Shown here one piece after another: positions 8,210-17,597 of a DNA stretch of 64,000 bases. The DNA lies in contig JADJMZ010000007.1 of NCBI GenBank assembly GCA_016709315.1, positions 186,001 through 250,000 on the forward strand, given 5' to 3'. Each line of letters starts with the position of its first letter. Positions within the stretch are counted from its first letter, which is position 1. The notes under the pieces are model-generated. The model was not told where the DNA came from. It worked only from the letters and a program-made list of their open reading frames with translations, and did not search any database. Source of the stretch: Ignavibacteria bacterium. GTDB lineage: Bacteria; Bacteroidota; Ignavibacteria; Tepidaquicellales; Tepidaquicellaceae. The position numbers and the translations under genes are program-made.

Positions 8210-10138
8210 TTGAAAAATAATTCAGGAGTAAAAATTGTCTATCAGATCTTATCTTTTCTGATACCTTTCGCAGTTTATCTTGCAACTCTCGCCCCGACTG
8301 TAACTTTTATAGATTCAGGCGAACTTGCAACCGTTGCAGCAAAGCTTGGTGTCGCTCATCCTACAGGTTATCCTTTATTCACTGTGCTTGGAAATCTTTT
8401 TACAAAAATTCCGATAGGAGATGAAGTTTACAGACTGAATTTAATGTGCGCTGTGATCTCATCTGCTGCATTGTTTATGTTCTTTAATCTGCTTGTGTTT
8501 ATTTTGAAATATCAGAAATTTCCAGATGAGCCGGTAAGTGAAGTTTATAAATTTTCCGATAATGTAATTTACAATATTGCATTAGCATCAGTTTTAATTC
8601 TCGCTTTTTCAAAAACTTTCTGGGATACTGCAAATGCAATTGAAGTCTACTCTCTTCACACTTTTTTTCTTGTGACAAATATTTATTTATTTCTTAAAGC
8701 CAACAGCTTGAGTATAAAAGATAAAACTTCTGTTTTTCAAAATGAAAAACACTGGATATTGTTTGCATTTATACTCGGATTAAGTTTTACAAATCATTTG
8801 TCCACAATATTCCTTTCTGTCGGATTCCTTTATCTGTATTTTGCAGTTAATGGTTTTAGGAAAGTTTCACTTATGCGGATTATTTATCTGGCAATTCCTT
8901 TTTTACTCGGTTATTCATTTTATTTTTATCTGTTTATCAGATCGGATAATCCTGTGTTAAGCTGGGGATATCCTCATAACTTTGAAAATTTCTGGAGACA
9001 TTTTACAGGAAAACAATTCAGCGTCTGGATGTTCTCTTCTTTTGAAAATGCAGGGAAACAATTCTCTTATTTTACAAAGAATTATCCGGTTGAGTTTTTC
9101 TATATTCCTTTGCTTATCGCAATTCCGGGAATTTATGAACTGAATAAGAAGAGCAGGAAACTTTTTTTCTTTACACTGTTTCTTTTCGGATTCTGTATTC
9201 TTTATGCAATTAACTATGACATTTATGACATTGATTCTTACTTCCTTCTTGCTTTTATAATAACAGCAGTCTGGATCGCATTCGGATTTGTTTTTATTAC
9301 AAAAAAAATTAAAACTAATCCTGCGCAATTTAGTTATTCATTCTTACTTATTGCGCTCATACCTCTTATTCAGAATTATTCAAAAGTTGATGAAAGCAAA
9401 AATTATTTTGTAAAAGATTATACAATGAATGTTTTTAAATCAGCGCCTCAGAATTCTATCATACTTTCGACTCAATGGGATTTCTGGCTTTCATCTTCTA
9501 TTTATCAGCAGTATGTCAAAAATATCAGAAAGGATCTTGTTATAATTGATAAGGAACTTCTGAGGAAAAGCTGGTATATGAATCACATTAAAAATCATTA
9601 TCCGGATGTTTATGAAAAAAGTAAAAGTGAATTTGAATTGTATCTGACTGAACTGCTGAAATTTGAGAATAATACAAATCGTTATACGAATCCGAAAAGT
9701 GAAATTGACAGACAGGACCTGATGAAAATACAGACTTCATTTCTTAATTTGCTTAACAGTATAGTAGATAAAAATTACAGCGACAGAAATTTTTTCACTA
9801 CCTTTGAAATAGAGCAGGAAAAGAATGAAAGATTTGGCAAAGATTATACACGAATACCGCAGGGACTTCTGATAAAGTACAGCAAAAGCAAAACTTACGA
9901 AGATATTCCTGATACTCAGTTTGATTTTACAATTACTGACAATAATGATTATCATCATACTTTTCTGATGAATGCATATTATAATTCTTATCTTTCCAGA
10001 GCGAATTATTTAATGAACTTTTCAAAGCTGGATGAATCGGAAGTTTTGATAAATAAAGCCATAGAAATAAAACCAAATGCTCCGGATGCAAAGCAGCTTC
10101 TTCAGAAAGTCAATCAGCTTCGGTCTTTATCCAAATAG
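8210..10138 (+). CDS. DUF2723 family membrane protein, GT-C-like glycosyltransferase candidate
   Basis: 642 residues. The N-terminal region carries the DUF2723 signature: APTVTFIDSGELATVAAKLG followed by HPTGYPLFTVLGNLF. About ten membrane helices follow to roughly residue 385, and a soluble C-terminal half ends in TPR-like helices (SEVLINKAIEIKPNAPDAKQL). The acidic residues in the first periplasmic loop resemble those of GT-C mannosyltransferases, so DUF2723 proteins are thought to glycosylate lipids or proteins; this is inferred. TTG start at 8210. It is followed after 9 bp by an Omp85 gene and is likely in the same operon as the CoA-binding gene. Confidence 0.85.
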   Translation: MKNNSGVKIVYQILSFLIPFAVYLATLAPTVTFIDSGELATVAAKLGVAHPTGYPLFTVLGNLFTKIPIGDEVYRLNLMCAVISSAALFMFFNLLVFILKYQKFPDEPVSEVYKFSDNVIYNIALASVLILAFSKTFWDTANAIEVYSLHTFFLVTNIYLFLKANSLSIKDKTSVFQNEKHWILFAFILGLSFTNHLSTIFLSVGFLYLYFAVNGFRKVSLMRIIYLAIPFLLGYSFYFYLFIRSDNPVLSWGYPHNFENFWRHFTGKQFSVWMFSSFENAGKQFSYFTKNYPVEFFYIPLLIAIPGIYELNKKSRKLFFFTLFLFGFCILYAINYDIYDIDSYFLLAFIITAVWIAFGFVFITKKIKTNPAQFSYSFLLIALIPLIQNYSKVDESKNYFVKDYTMNVFKSAPQNSIILSTQWDFWLSSSIYQQYVKNIRKDLVIIDKELLRKSWYMNHIKNHYPDVYEKSKSEFELYLTELLKFENNTNRYTNPKSEIDRQDLMKIQTSFLNLLNSIVDKNYSDRNFFTTFEIEQEKNERFGKDYTRIPQGLLIKYSKSKTYEDIPDTQFDFTITDNNDYHHTFLMNAYYNSYLSRANYLMNFSKLDESEVLINKAIEIKPNAPDAKQLLQKVNQLRSLSK

Positions 10139-10147
10139 CGATCATTT

Positions 10148-11557
10148 ATGAAAGCAATATTAACAATATTCGTATTAATGCATTTATCAGTAAATTATGC
10201 AAAAGGAACATCAGGTTCGGATTCACTGATTAATAAAGATGATACTTCTTCTGTTCTTAAAAATATTTTTATTGATAAAATAATTATCGCCGGTAATGAT
10301 AAGACAGATGAAGAGATAATTTTGAGAGAAATGTCTGTAAAAGGGAACTCTAAATTAGATGTAAAATTACTTGAGAAGGATATTGAAAAATTATATAAGC
10401 TCGGTTTATTTAATAAAGTTGATTTTATACCGATTAAATCCGAAACGCCGGGTAAGATAAATCTGATGATACTTGTAGAAGAAAGATTTTACTTACTTCC
10501 GATTCCGCAGGGAGGATTTCGTAATGGCGAGTTTTCTAAATTCTGGGCTGGTTTGAATCTTGTCTGGAATAATTTCAGGGGGAGAAATGAAACTGCAGCG
10601 CTTAATTTTGGAATTGGATATGAGCCGTTTGTCAAACTAAGTTATTCAGTACCATGGATAGGGGAGAGAGCGCATTTCTTTTCGACACTATCAGCGGATT
10701 ATTCTAAAACTTATAACCGGAGTCTGGAAGCTTTGAATGATACGACTTCTACTGCATTGCCTTCATCTGATAATAATTTTGTTAATTACAATTTAAAGGC
10801 ATCATACAGTCTCGGGAAATATTTATCTGATAATTTATCAGTAAGGTCTGAACTTGCATACAGAATAATAGATCAGTCTAAATATGTGCCGGGAAGAACT
10901 GTTTCAAGAGATGGGAAAGATAATTTTATGACATTCGGGGTGAATGGTAAATATGACAGCAGAAATTCTTCAGAATATACTCTGTCCGGAGTTTTGCTTT
11001 CTTTTGAATATATAAAATTTGGATTTGGAAAGTTGTTCGATTTTAACAGGATAAATTTAGATGCAAGAATATTCTATCCTCTAACTGTAAAAGGAAATTA
11101 CAAAATTACAATAGCATCATACTTAAATTCTGCAATTTCATTTGGCGGAACAATTCCTTCATACTTAAATGAATTTTATGGTTATGATAAAATCATAAGA
11201 GGTTATAAGAAAATTGTTTTTGAAGGTGAAAACAGTGCGGGAATTTTTAATGAAATAAGAATTCCTTTGATAGAACCATATTTCATCAAGGGAAGCTCTC
11301 TCCCTGTGGTAAAGAAAATCGGAACGCTTAAGAGACTTAATTATAAATTCGGACTTTACGCTACTTTGTTTTTTGATGTAGGCGGAGTCTGGAATAAAAC
11401 AGATAATTTTTTTAAAACAGGATTCAGGAATGGATTCGGATCAGGTTTAAACTTTATTCTTCCATTCGGGTTCACAGGCAGAACCGATCTTGCTTTCAGA
11501 AAAGAAAATAAGAGATTCATTCCACAGGTAATTTTTGATCTGGAAGCTTCTTTCTAA
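10148..11557 (+). CDS. BamA/TamA-like outer-membrane protein with one POTRA domain
   Basis: 469 residues. A signal peptide (about 1-19) is followed by a single POTRA-like domain (about 38-115) with IIIAGNDKTDEEIILREM and ELYKLGLFNKVDF-type helices, then a beta-barrel. The barrel's late motif GFRNGFGSGLNFILPFG and a C-terminal aromatic residue (EASF) fit Omp85. BamA has five POTRAs and TamA three, so this is a short member and unlikely to be the essential BamA. It may insert or translocate a particular surface substrate. The next gene, rsmE, starts 2 bp after its stop. Confidence 0.85.
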   Translation: MKAILTIFVLMHLSVNYAKGTSGSDSLINKDDTSSVLKNIFIDKIIIAGNDKTDEEIILREMSVKGNSKLDVKLLEKDIEKLYKLGLFNKVDFIPIKSETPGKINLMILVEERFYLLPIPQGGFRNGEFSKFWAGLNLVWNNFRGRNETAALNFGIGYEPFVKLSYSVPWIGERAHFFSTLSADYSKTYNRSLEALNDTTSTALPSSDNNFVNYNLKASYSLGKYLSDNLSVRSELAYRIIDQSKYVPGRTVSRDGKDNFMTFGVNGKYDSRNSSEYTLSGVLLSFEYIKFGFGKLFDFNRINLDARIFYPLTVKGNYKITIASYLNSAISFGGTIPSYLNEFYGYDKIIRGYKKIVFEGENSAGIFNEIRIPLIEPYFIKGSSLPVVKKIGTLKRLNYKFGLYATLFFDVGGVWNKTDNFFKTGFRNGFGSGLNFILPFGFTGRTDLAFRKENKRFIPQVIFDLEASF

Positions 11558-11559
11558 TA

Positions 11560-12288
11560 ATGTATAAAATGGAATACTACTGCATATCTGTTGAAAAGAT
11601 AAATATTGAAACAAATGAAATAATTGTCGATGGTGACGATTACAGACATCTTTCTAAAGTGTTAAGAAAAAAAGAAGGTGATACTTTAGTCATTACTGAC
11701 GGTAAACTTAATATTTATGAATGCAGGATCATCTTAAATGATGCTAAAAAAATTATCTGCAGAATAGAAGAAAAAAAATATAATTTATATGAACCGGAAA
11801 TTAATGTTACGCTTTTTACAGCTCCTCTGAAGAATATTTCGCGTTTTGAATTTGCGATGGAAAAAGCAGTAGAACTTGGTGTAAAGAAAATTCAGCCGGT
11901 GCTGACTGAGCATACAATTGTGAAAAATAAATTCAGCAAAGTAAAAATGGAAAGATTCGGCAATATCATAAAAAGAGCAACCGGACAATCTCAGAGATGC
12001 TTTCTGCCGGAGTTGGAAAATGTGATATCATTTTCAGAAATGATTGAAATTACAGAAAATAAAAAAAATAGAATTGTTATGTATGAATTTTCTAATGACA
12101 ATGAAATTATTTTGAATGATAATAGTTCGGATGAATATTATTTACTCATCGGACCTGAAGGTGGATTTTCGAAAAATGAAGTAAATAGTTTATCAGAAGC
12201 TGACTGGACATTCAAATCTCTGGGTGAAAGAAAACTTCGGGCGGAAACTGCCGCTATTGTTTCGCTTTTTAAAATTTTACAAATCTAA
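11560..12288 (+). CDS. rsmE: 16S rRNA (uracil(1498)-N(3))-methyltransferase
   Basis: SPOUT-class methyltransferase that modifies U1498 of 16S rRNA. 242 residues, the usual size. The N-terminal PUA-like domain contains HLSKVLRKKEGD. The trefoil-knot SAM site shows YYLLIGPEGGFSKNEV and LGERKLRAETAAI. FEFAMEKAVELGVKKIQPV is also typical. ATG at 11560; a second ATG three codons in (11569) is possible. It begins 2 bp after the Omp85 gene, suggesting translational coupling. Confidence 0.95.
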   Translation: MYKMEYYCISVEKINIETNEIIVDGDDYRHLSKVLRKKEGDTLVITDGKLNIYECRIILNDAKKIICRIEEKKYNLYEPEINVTLFTAPLKNISRFEFAMEKAVELGVKKIQPVLTEHTIVKNKFSKVKMERFGNIIKRATGQSQRCFLPELENVISFSEMIEITENKKNRIVMYEFSNDNEIILNDNSSDEYYLLIGPEGGFSKNEVNSLSEADWTFKSLGERKLRAETAAIVSLFKILQI

Positions 12289-12303
12289 ATTCTGCTTAAG
12301 AAT

Positions 12304-13212
12304 ATGATAAAAAGAAAGTTAATACTGGTTTTACTTTTATTATTTCTTACAAACACAATACTGAAGGCGCAGTTTGATAAGCCTCAGCTGCAGGTAGGAG
12401 TAGGATTTACAAATCCTTACGATGACTTAAAAGGGGATTATCTTGAAACCGGGATACTCGGTTCTAATTATGTCCTCATGGTAAATTCTAATCTGATTAC
12501 AAACAACTACGGCGGGAAAAACGGACTGAGTTTTTTCGGAAAGGGAAAAATTAATTTCGATAAATACTCAACTGTAAGAGGAGTTTTTGGATTGAGTTGC
12601 AATTCTTTCAATACTTTTGAATCTGCAAAAAGCGGAAATATTGGAGTTCAGATAATTAATATTAACAATGAAATTGATACAGTATTAACCAGCATTAGTT
12701 ATGATTATAATTTCAGTGCATTTAATTTAGGATTCGGACTGGAACTGGCGCCAACTTCATTCACTGGAATTGTCAGTCCGTATTTCGGAGCGAATTTTAA
12801 TTTAAATTTTCTCGGAGGTGAACTTTCAAGAACTGAAAACAGGTATGACAGTGTAAAAGTATCTTTTTCGGATTTCAGAATTGGAGTAAACTTTGATGCG
12901 GGAATAGAGGCGAAGATAAGCAAAGGTGTTGGACTTGCAGTTGGACTCAAATATGATCTTGGAAATTTATTACTGAAAAATACAAACGGATCAATTGCAG
13001 ATGTTATTGAATATGGAAAAGGAAATGCATCCATTAATGATGAGCAGGGAAGATTTTATTCTACAATTTATGGTCCTGTCCTTACTTCCATCAGAAAAGA
13101 AGTTTTATCAAAGGAAAAGAAAATTAACTGGGGGACGGCGTATATTGCACTGAATATAGATTTATTTTCTCCGCCATCTCCTAAAAAATCCAAAACGAAA
13201 AAGACAAATTAA
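12304..13212 (+). CDS. Outer-membrane beta-barrel protein, paralogue of the next gene
   Basis: 302 residues with a clear signal peptide (residues 1-22, ending near LKAQ). The rest is rich in alternating aromatic/polar beta strands ending in a lysine-rich tail (SPKKSKTKKTN). It shares layout and short motifs with the following gene: an N-terminal GVGFTNPYDDLKGDYLETG-like segment, a (T)NNYG-type motif near residue 70, NDEQGRFYSTIYGP and a final INWG...ALNIDL strand. The two are tandem duplicates. I do not recognise a characterised family; porin-like or structural roles are equally possible. Confidence 0.7.
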   Translation: MIKRKLILVLLLLFLTNTILKAQFDKPQLQVGVGFTNPYDDLKGDYLETGILGSNYVLMVNSNLITNNYGGKNGLSFFGKGKINFDKYSTVRGVFGLSCNSFNTFESAKSGNIGVQIININNEIDTVLTSISYDYNFSAFNLGFGLELAPTSFTGIVSPYFGANFNLNFLGGELSRTENRYDSVKVSFSDFRIGVNFDAGIEAKISKGVGLAVGLKYDLGNLLLKNTNGSIADVIEYGKGNASINDEQGRFYSTIYGPVLTSIRKEVLSKEKKINWGTAYIALNIDLFSPPSPKKSKTKKTN

Positions 13213-13261
13213 TGATTTTAGTCAGGATAATTTTATTTATTACACATTATAAAATGTTGTT

Positions 13262-14071
13262 TTGAAAATTTACAGAAAAATTCCTGTATTATTGTTATTA
13301 ATAGTCTCAAATTATTCTTACGGACAGAATTCACCTTCACTGACTTTATCAGTAGGATTATCTGTACCTGCTCAGGAATTGGGAGGTGACCTTGTAAATA
13401 CAGGCGATTCAGGAATTTCATTTATCAGCAGGGATTTTATAAAAAATAATTATGCAAATTCAGCCGGAGTTTCACTTTCAGGGACATTACTGATTCCTTT
13501 TGGTAAAAAAAGATTAATTATTGGAAGATTGTCCGGAAGCTACACATTCTTCAATGTATTCAGGAAAACATTTTTTGGAGTAACAAAAGAAAATAATATA
13601 GAAACGGCCGTCTCTTTTGACAACAGATTTTCTGCAACGGCTATGGGAATAGGGATAGAGATAAATCCTTTTCCCGAATCCAGGATAAGACCTTTTGCTT
13701 ATACAGATTTTACAGTGAATCTATTCAGCATGTCACTTATCAGGAATGAAATTCTTTCTTCACTTTTTAATGATTCATTCAGACTGGGGCTTCTTCCGGG
13801 AGCAGGAATTACTTTTAAAATTAACAAAGAATACAGTTTTGTATTGGGAGGAAGTTATCATTTCGGGAATCTGTTTTTAAAAAGCGGCAGTAGCAGCTTT
13901 GATGACAGAATTGTATTTGAAAGGGAAGGTATTCCGATCAATGATATGGAAGGATTGTTTTATACTAACCTATCTGATCCCGATACATTTCCGCAGCAGA
14001 TAACAGGCAGTTCAAAAAGTATCAACTGGTGGAATATTTCATTAGGAATAAATATTGTATTAGGAAAATAA
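13262..14071 (+). CDS. Outer-membrane beta-barrel protein, paralogue of the previous gene
   Basis: 269 residues, TTG start at 13262, signal peptide about 1-20 (ending near YSYGQ). Predicted barrel with the same landmarks as its upstream neighbour: LSVGLSVPAQELGGDLVNTG, KNNYANSAGVSLSG, INDMEGLFYTNL and a last strand INWWNISLGINIVLGK. It lacks the basic tail of the first copy. The 49-bp gap suggests one transcript. Function unknown. Confidence 0.7.
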   Translation: MKIYRKIPVLLLLIVSNYSYGQNSPSLTLSVGLSVPAQELGGDLVNTGDSGISFISRDFIKNNYANSAGVSLSGTLLIPFGKKRLIIGRLSGSYTFFNVFRKTFFGVTKENNIETAVSFDNRFSATAMGIGIEINPFPESRIRPFAYTDFTVNLFSMSLIRNEILSSLFNDSFRLGLLPGAGITFKINKEYSFVLGGSYHFGNLFLKSGSSSFDDRIVFEREGIPINDMEGLFYTNLSDPDTFPQQITGSSKSINWWNISLGINIVLGK

Positions 14072-14120
14072 AATTTAAACAAACTCAATTAAAATAATTT
14101 AAAAACTAAACTACCATCTT

Positions 14121-14909
14121 ATGAAACAAAATCGTTTTTTTCACTATCTGGTTTATTTATTATTAGTAATCACTATGACTACTTCTTTTATAAGCTGTAG
14201 TAAAGAACAAAAGACTCCACCTGTAACAGAAAAAAAATCCGATACATCAAAAACAAAGAATACAGTTTCGGAAAATTCAATTAATTCAGCGGGAAAGCAA
14301 TTGTTCTACATGAAATCTAAAGAGAATAATATTGCCTGCTCAGATTGTCATAATGATGGTTCAAATACATCAAATTCTCTTACAAAATATTTTTCTGATA
14401 TAACAGGAGCAGACAAAAGAACTTCGACTTATCACGGCAGATTTACAGGCGAAGAAGTTGCCAGAAATGCAGGAGGCGCAACGGTTTGCTGGGAAACATA
14501 CCTGAAAATGAAAACACCTATGACGGAAGATCAGATTAAATCTTTAAATGAATATTATTCTTCGTTGAAATCTTTAACTTCATTAACAGAGATAAAATAT
14601 GAAACAATTGCATTACCGGTTAAAGATAAAGTAAAACTTAAAGAAGAGCAGAAGACAATAATGGGACTTAAGGGTGATCCTACAAAGGGTGAAGCGGATT
14701 TTAAAAATAACTGCGCATTCTGTCATGGAGAAAACTCTAACATTAAAAAAGTGCCTTCTCTTTTTGATGAATTCGAAGGAAATGTTAAATCAATAACTTA
14801 TAATATTAGATTTGGAAACGGGTCCATGCCTTTTTACAAAAAATCAGTATTAAGCGATCAGGATATTGCAGATATTTCAGCTTATATTCTTAAGAAAAAC
14901 GGGCAGTAA
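14121..14909 (+). CDS. Dihaem c-type cytochrome lipoprotein
   Basis: 262 residues with a lipoprotein signal ending in FISC (lipid-modified C26). There are two CxxCH haem sites: CSDCH at 73-77 and CAFCH at 198-202, each inside a cytochrome c-like domain. The second domain has a GNGSMPF motif whose M236 is a candidate axial ligand. The protein should be membrane-anchored in the periplasm or on the cell surface and carry electrons. A SoxX/SoxA-like role was considered, but no sox genes are nearby. Transcription ends at a strong hairpin shared with the convergent nuoL. Confidence 0.87.
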   Translation: MKQNRFFHYLVYLLLVITMTTSFISCSKEQKTPPVTEKKSDTSKTKNTVSENSINSAGKQLFYMKSKENNIACSDCHNDGSNTSNSLTKYFSDITGADKRTSTYHGRFTGEEVARNAGGATVCWETYLKMKTPMTEDQIKSLNEYYSSLKSLTSLTEIKYETIALPVKDKVKLKEEQKTIMGLKGDPTKGEADFKNNCAFCHGENSNIKKVPSLFDEFEGNVKSITYNIRFGNGSMPFYKKSVLSDQDIADISAYILKKNGQ

Positions 14910-14926
14910 AAGATTTGTGCTAAATG

Positions 14927-14964
14927 AAAAGAGGAAGCAATATTAATTACTTCCTCTTTTTTTA
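14927..14964. terminator. Convergent terminator between cytochrome gene and nuoL
   Basis: Perfect 11-bp stem AAAAGAGGAAG (14927-14937) / CTTCCTCTTTT (14950-14960) with a 12-nt AT-rich loop and more T residues downstream on the + strand. On the - strand the tract is shorter (TTTT then CATTT), but the hairpin may serve both directions. Confidence 0.85.
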
Positions 14965-14980
14965 TTTTAAACATCTAACA

Positions 14981-16894
14981 TCAGATAAACAAAAGATAAA
15001 CAATAATAATAATTACACCTGCTACTGAAATAGTAGTATAATCCTGAATAACTCCGGTCTGCAATTTTCTCCAGTCAAAACTAATATTAGAAATATACTT
15101 TGCAATTCCATTTACCGCACCGTCAATAATTTTAATATCAAATATTTTCCACAAAAAATTGGAAGAAGTTTTTTGAATCGGATTTACTATTAAAGTGTCA
15201 TAAGCTTCATCAACATAATATTTATTTTCCAGCACTTTACCGATACCGGATTCAGGTTCAAATTTTTCCTGTTTAGAAAACTTTCTGAAAGAATAAATGA
15301 CAGAAGCTGAAGCAATAGCTACTGATAAAACAACAAGAAACAATTCAACTGCTGTAGAGTGTTCACTCTCAGGATGTATAGAAATAAGTACTGACTGAGC
15401 ATTTTTAAAAACAGGTTCAAGCCAATGCTCAAGTAAATTGGGTAATCCTGTGAAATGAGGTAGCCCGATAAGTCCGCCAGTTATAGAAAGAAAAGCAAGT
15501 ATAACAAGAGGTAAAGTCATTGTCGAAGGCGATTCATGAGGATGAACATGCTTTTCATCATATCTCGGTTTACCATAAAAAGTCAGAGCAATCAGGCGGA
15601 ACATATAAAAAGCTGTGATTGCTGCAGTGATCAAGCCAACAGCATAGAAGGGGATACCGATATTGGTAAATGTCTTATACAATATTTCATCTTTACTAAA
15701 AAATCCGGATAAAGGAGGAATTCCTGAAATAGCCAAAGATCCGATAAAAAATGTAATAAAAGTAACCTTCATTTTATTTTTCAGACCTCCCATCTTAGTA
15801 ATATCCTGTTCTTCATGCATTCCATGAATGACGGACCCGCTTCCTAAAAATAGCAAAGCTTTGAAAAAGGCATGAGTTATAAGATGAAAAATTGCTACCC
15901 AGTATGCTCCGGTTCCTAATGCCATAAACATGAATCCTAATTGAGAAACAGTTGAATATGCAAGAATTTTTTTTATATCGTTTTGTTTTAAAGCAATTGT
16001 ACCCGCCATCAAAGCAGTAAGTAATCCGATTGCAAATACAACACTTAAAGCAACAGGGGACAGCGCATAAAGCAAAGACGTTCTTGCAACAAGATAAACT
16101 CCGGCTGTTACCATAGTGGCAGCATGAATGAGTGCAGAAACAGGTGTAGGACCAGCCATTGCATCAGGAAGCCAGACAAAGAGTGGAATTTGTGCGGATT
16201 TTCCTGTTGCACCTAAAAAAAGTAACAAAGCAATAACAAGTAGAAGAGGATCACCAACCTGGAATGATGACAATCCTTCTAGAAATTTAGAAATTTCTAA
16301 AGTATTAAAATTGGTAAAAATATAAAACATTGCAAGCATAAATCCAAAATCACCAATTCTATTAACAATAAAAGCTTTCTTAGCTGCATCACCAGTAAAT
16401 TTCTTTTCATACCAGAATCCGATTAGAAAATAGGAACATAATCCTACACCTTCCCAGCCAAGAAAAACTAAAAGAAAATTATCAGCTAAAATTAAATTCA
16501 GCATTGCAAAAATGAATAAATTCAGAAAAGAAAAGAATTTTCCAAACCCAGGATCTCCATGCATGTATCCGATAGAGTATAAGTGAATAAGAGATCCAAT
16601 CCCGGTAACAACCAATACAAGCGATATAGATAGAGGATCTATCAGGTATGAATAATTGACACTGAAAGAACCAGCTGAAATCCAGTTATAATAAGTAATG
16701 AGAATTTTTCGGGATTCAGGCTCTAAAGAGGAAAGCTCTAATAAAGTAAAGACCCCTAATAAAAAAGGAATAAATACAGCAAGAGTGGAAATTGCTCCAA
16801 TTAGTTTTTCATTTTTTAATTTTTTGCCGAATAAACCGTTTATAATAAAACCTAATAAAGGCAGAAGAGTAACGAGGTAAAATGAATTTATCAT
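14981..16894 (-). CDS. nuoL: NADH-quinone oxidoreductase subunit L
   Basis: Proton-pumping antiporter-like subunit at the distal end of respiratory complex I. 637 residues with the Proton_antipo_N region (YLIDPLSISLVLVVTGIGSLIHLYSIGYM), the core LPDAMAGPTPVSALIHAATMV, the HLITHAFFKALLFLGSGSVIH segment with conserved lysine and histidines, and a long C-terminal helix region. It follows nuoK by 37 bp. No nuoM or nuoN follows; the unit ends at the convergent terminator. An MrpA or hydrogenase homologue is less likely given the adjacent canonical NuoK. Confidence 0.94.
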   Translation of the reverse strand: MINSFYLVTLLPLLGFIINGLFGKKLKNEKLIGAISTLAVFIPFLLGVFTLLELSSLEPESRKILITYYNWISAGSFSVNYSYLIDPLSISLVLVVTGIGSLIHLYSIGYMHGDPGFGKFFSFLNLFIFAMLNLILADNFLLVFLGWEGVGLCSYFLIGFWYEKKFTGDAAKKAFIVNRIGDFGFMLAMFYIFTNFNTLEISKFLEGLSSFQVGDPLLLVIALLLFLGATGKSAQIPLFVWLPDAMAGPTPVSALIHAATMVTAGVYLVARTSLLYALSPVALSVVFAIGLLTALMAGTIALKQNDIKKILAYSTVSQLGFMFMALGTGAYWVAIFHLITHAFFKALLFLGSGSVIHGMHEEQDITKMGGLKNKMKVTFITFFIGSLAISGIPPLSGFFSKDEILYKTFTNIGIPFYAVGLITAAITAFYMFRLIALTFYGKPRYDEKHVHPHESPSTMTLPLVILAFLSITGGLIGLPHFTGLPNLLEHWLEPVFKNAQSVLISIHPESEHSTAVELFLVVLSVAIASASVIYSFRKFSKQEKFEPESGIGKVLENKYYVDEAYDTLIVNPIQKTSSNFLWKIFDIKIIDGAVNGIAKYISNISFDWRKLQTGVIQDYTTISVAGVIIIIVYLLFI

Positions 16895-16931
16895 TTAAAT
16901 AATGGATTATAATTCAAATAAAATGGATAAA

Positions 16932-17234
16932 TTACCATTTAAGTATGTTGATTTCATCAATGTTTACGTATTCTTTGTTTCGGAATAAAGCAATTACAAT
17001 AGCCAATCCTACGGCTGCCTCAGCAGCTGCAACTGTCATTACAATAAACACAAAAATTTGTCCGTTAATATTACCTAGATAAGATGAAAAAGCTACAAAG
17101 GTTAAGTTTATTGCGTTTAGCATAAGTTCTATGCACATAAAAATTATTATTGCATTTCTTCTTATTAAAACACCAGCAACCCCAATACTGAACAGCAAGG
17201 CGCTTGTAATCAGATAGTAATTTATGTCAATCAT
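16932..17234 (-). CDS. nuoK: NADH-quinone oxidoreductase subunit K
   Basis: 100-residue, three-helix complex I subunit. It contains IFMCIELMLNAINLTFVAF and VAAAEAAVGLAIVIALFR, which hold the two membrane glutamates essential for proton transfer. Length and sequence are typical of NuoK rather than MrpC. It is directly upstream of nuoL, but nuoJ, normally before nuoK, is absent; 363 bp without a gene lie upstream. Confidence 0.94.
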   Translation of the reverse strand: MIDINYYLITSALLFSIGVAGVLIRRNAIIIFMCIELMLNAINLTFVAFSSYLGNINGQIFVFIVMTVAAAEAAVGLAIVIALFRNKEYVNIDEINILKW

Positions 17235-17597
17235 AGTTTAAAATAAAAATTTTATTGCACAAATAAAATATACAAGTTAAAGTATAAATTTTTTATAAGT
17301 ATTAAATTAATTAATTACTTTTAGGAAATAGATAAATGCTAACAAATAAAATAATATTTAAATTTTTTAATTGTAAAGTATTAAATCGGGATTCTAATGT
17401 TGTTATTTATTTAAATGAAACAAATTGAAAACCAAAATATTTTTTAAATCAAAGATTTTTTTCGGTAATGTGATTTAAAAAAAGAATATTGAGAAGATAG
17501 AAAAGGGAATGGTTAAAGATTAATTGACAGAAGTTCGAAATATCACTTATACATTTGTAACTTTACATAATATATATTATATAACTTATTTTACCTC
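17235..17597. other. Gene-free AT-rich region upstream of nuoK
   Basis: 363 bp with no plausible coding frame, no tRNA-like fold and no sign of a nuoJ remnant. It should hold the promoter of nuoK-nuoL on the - strand and the 3' end of the broken gene that follows. I found no clear TAnnTTTG element on the - strand. The stretch at 17568-17590 is a run of TA steps. Confidence 0.5.

Noticed and set aside
17525..17550. AGTTCGAAAT, resembling a tRNA T-loop
   Set aside because: No acceptor, anticodon or D stems could be paired around it.
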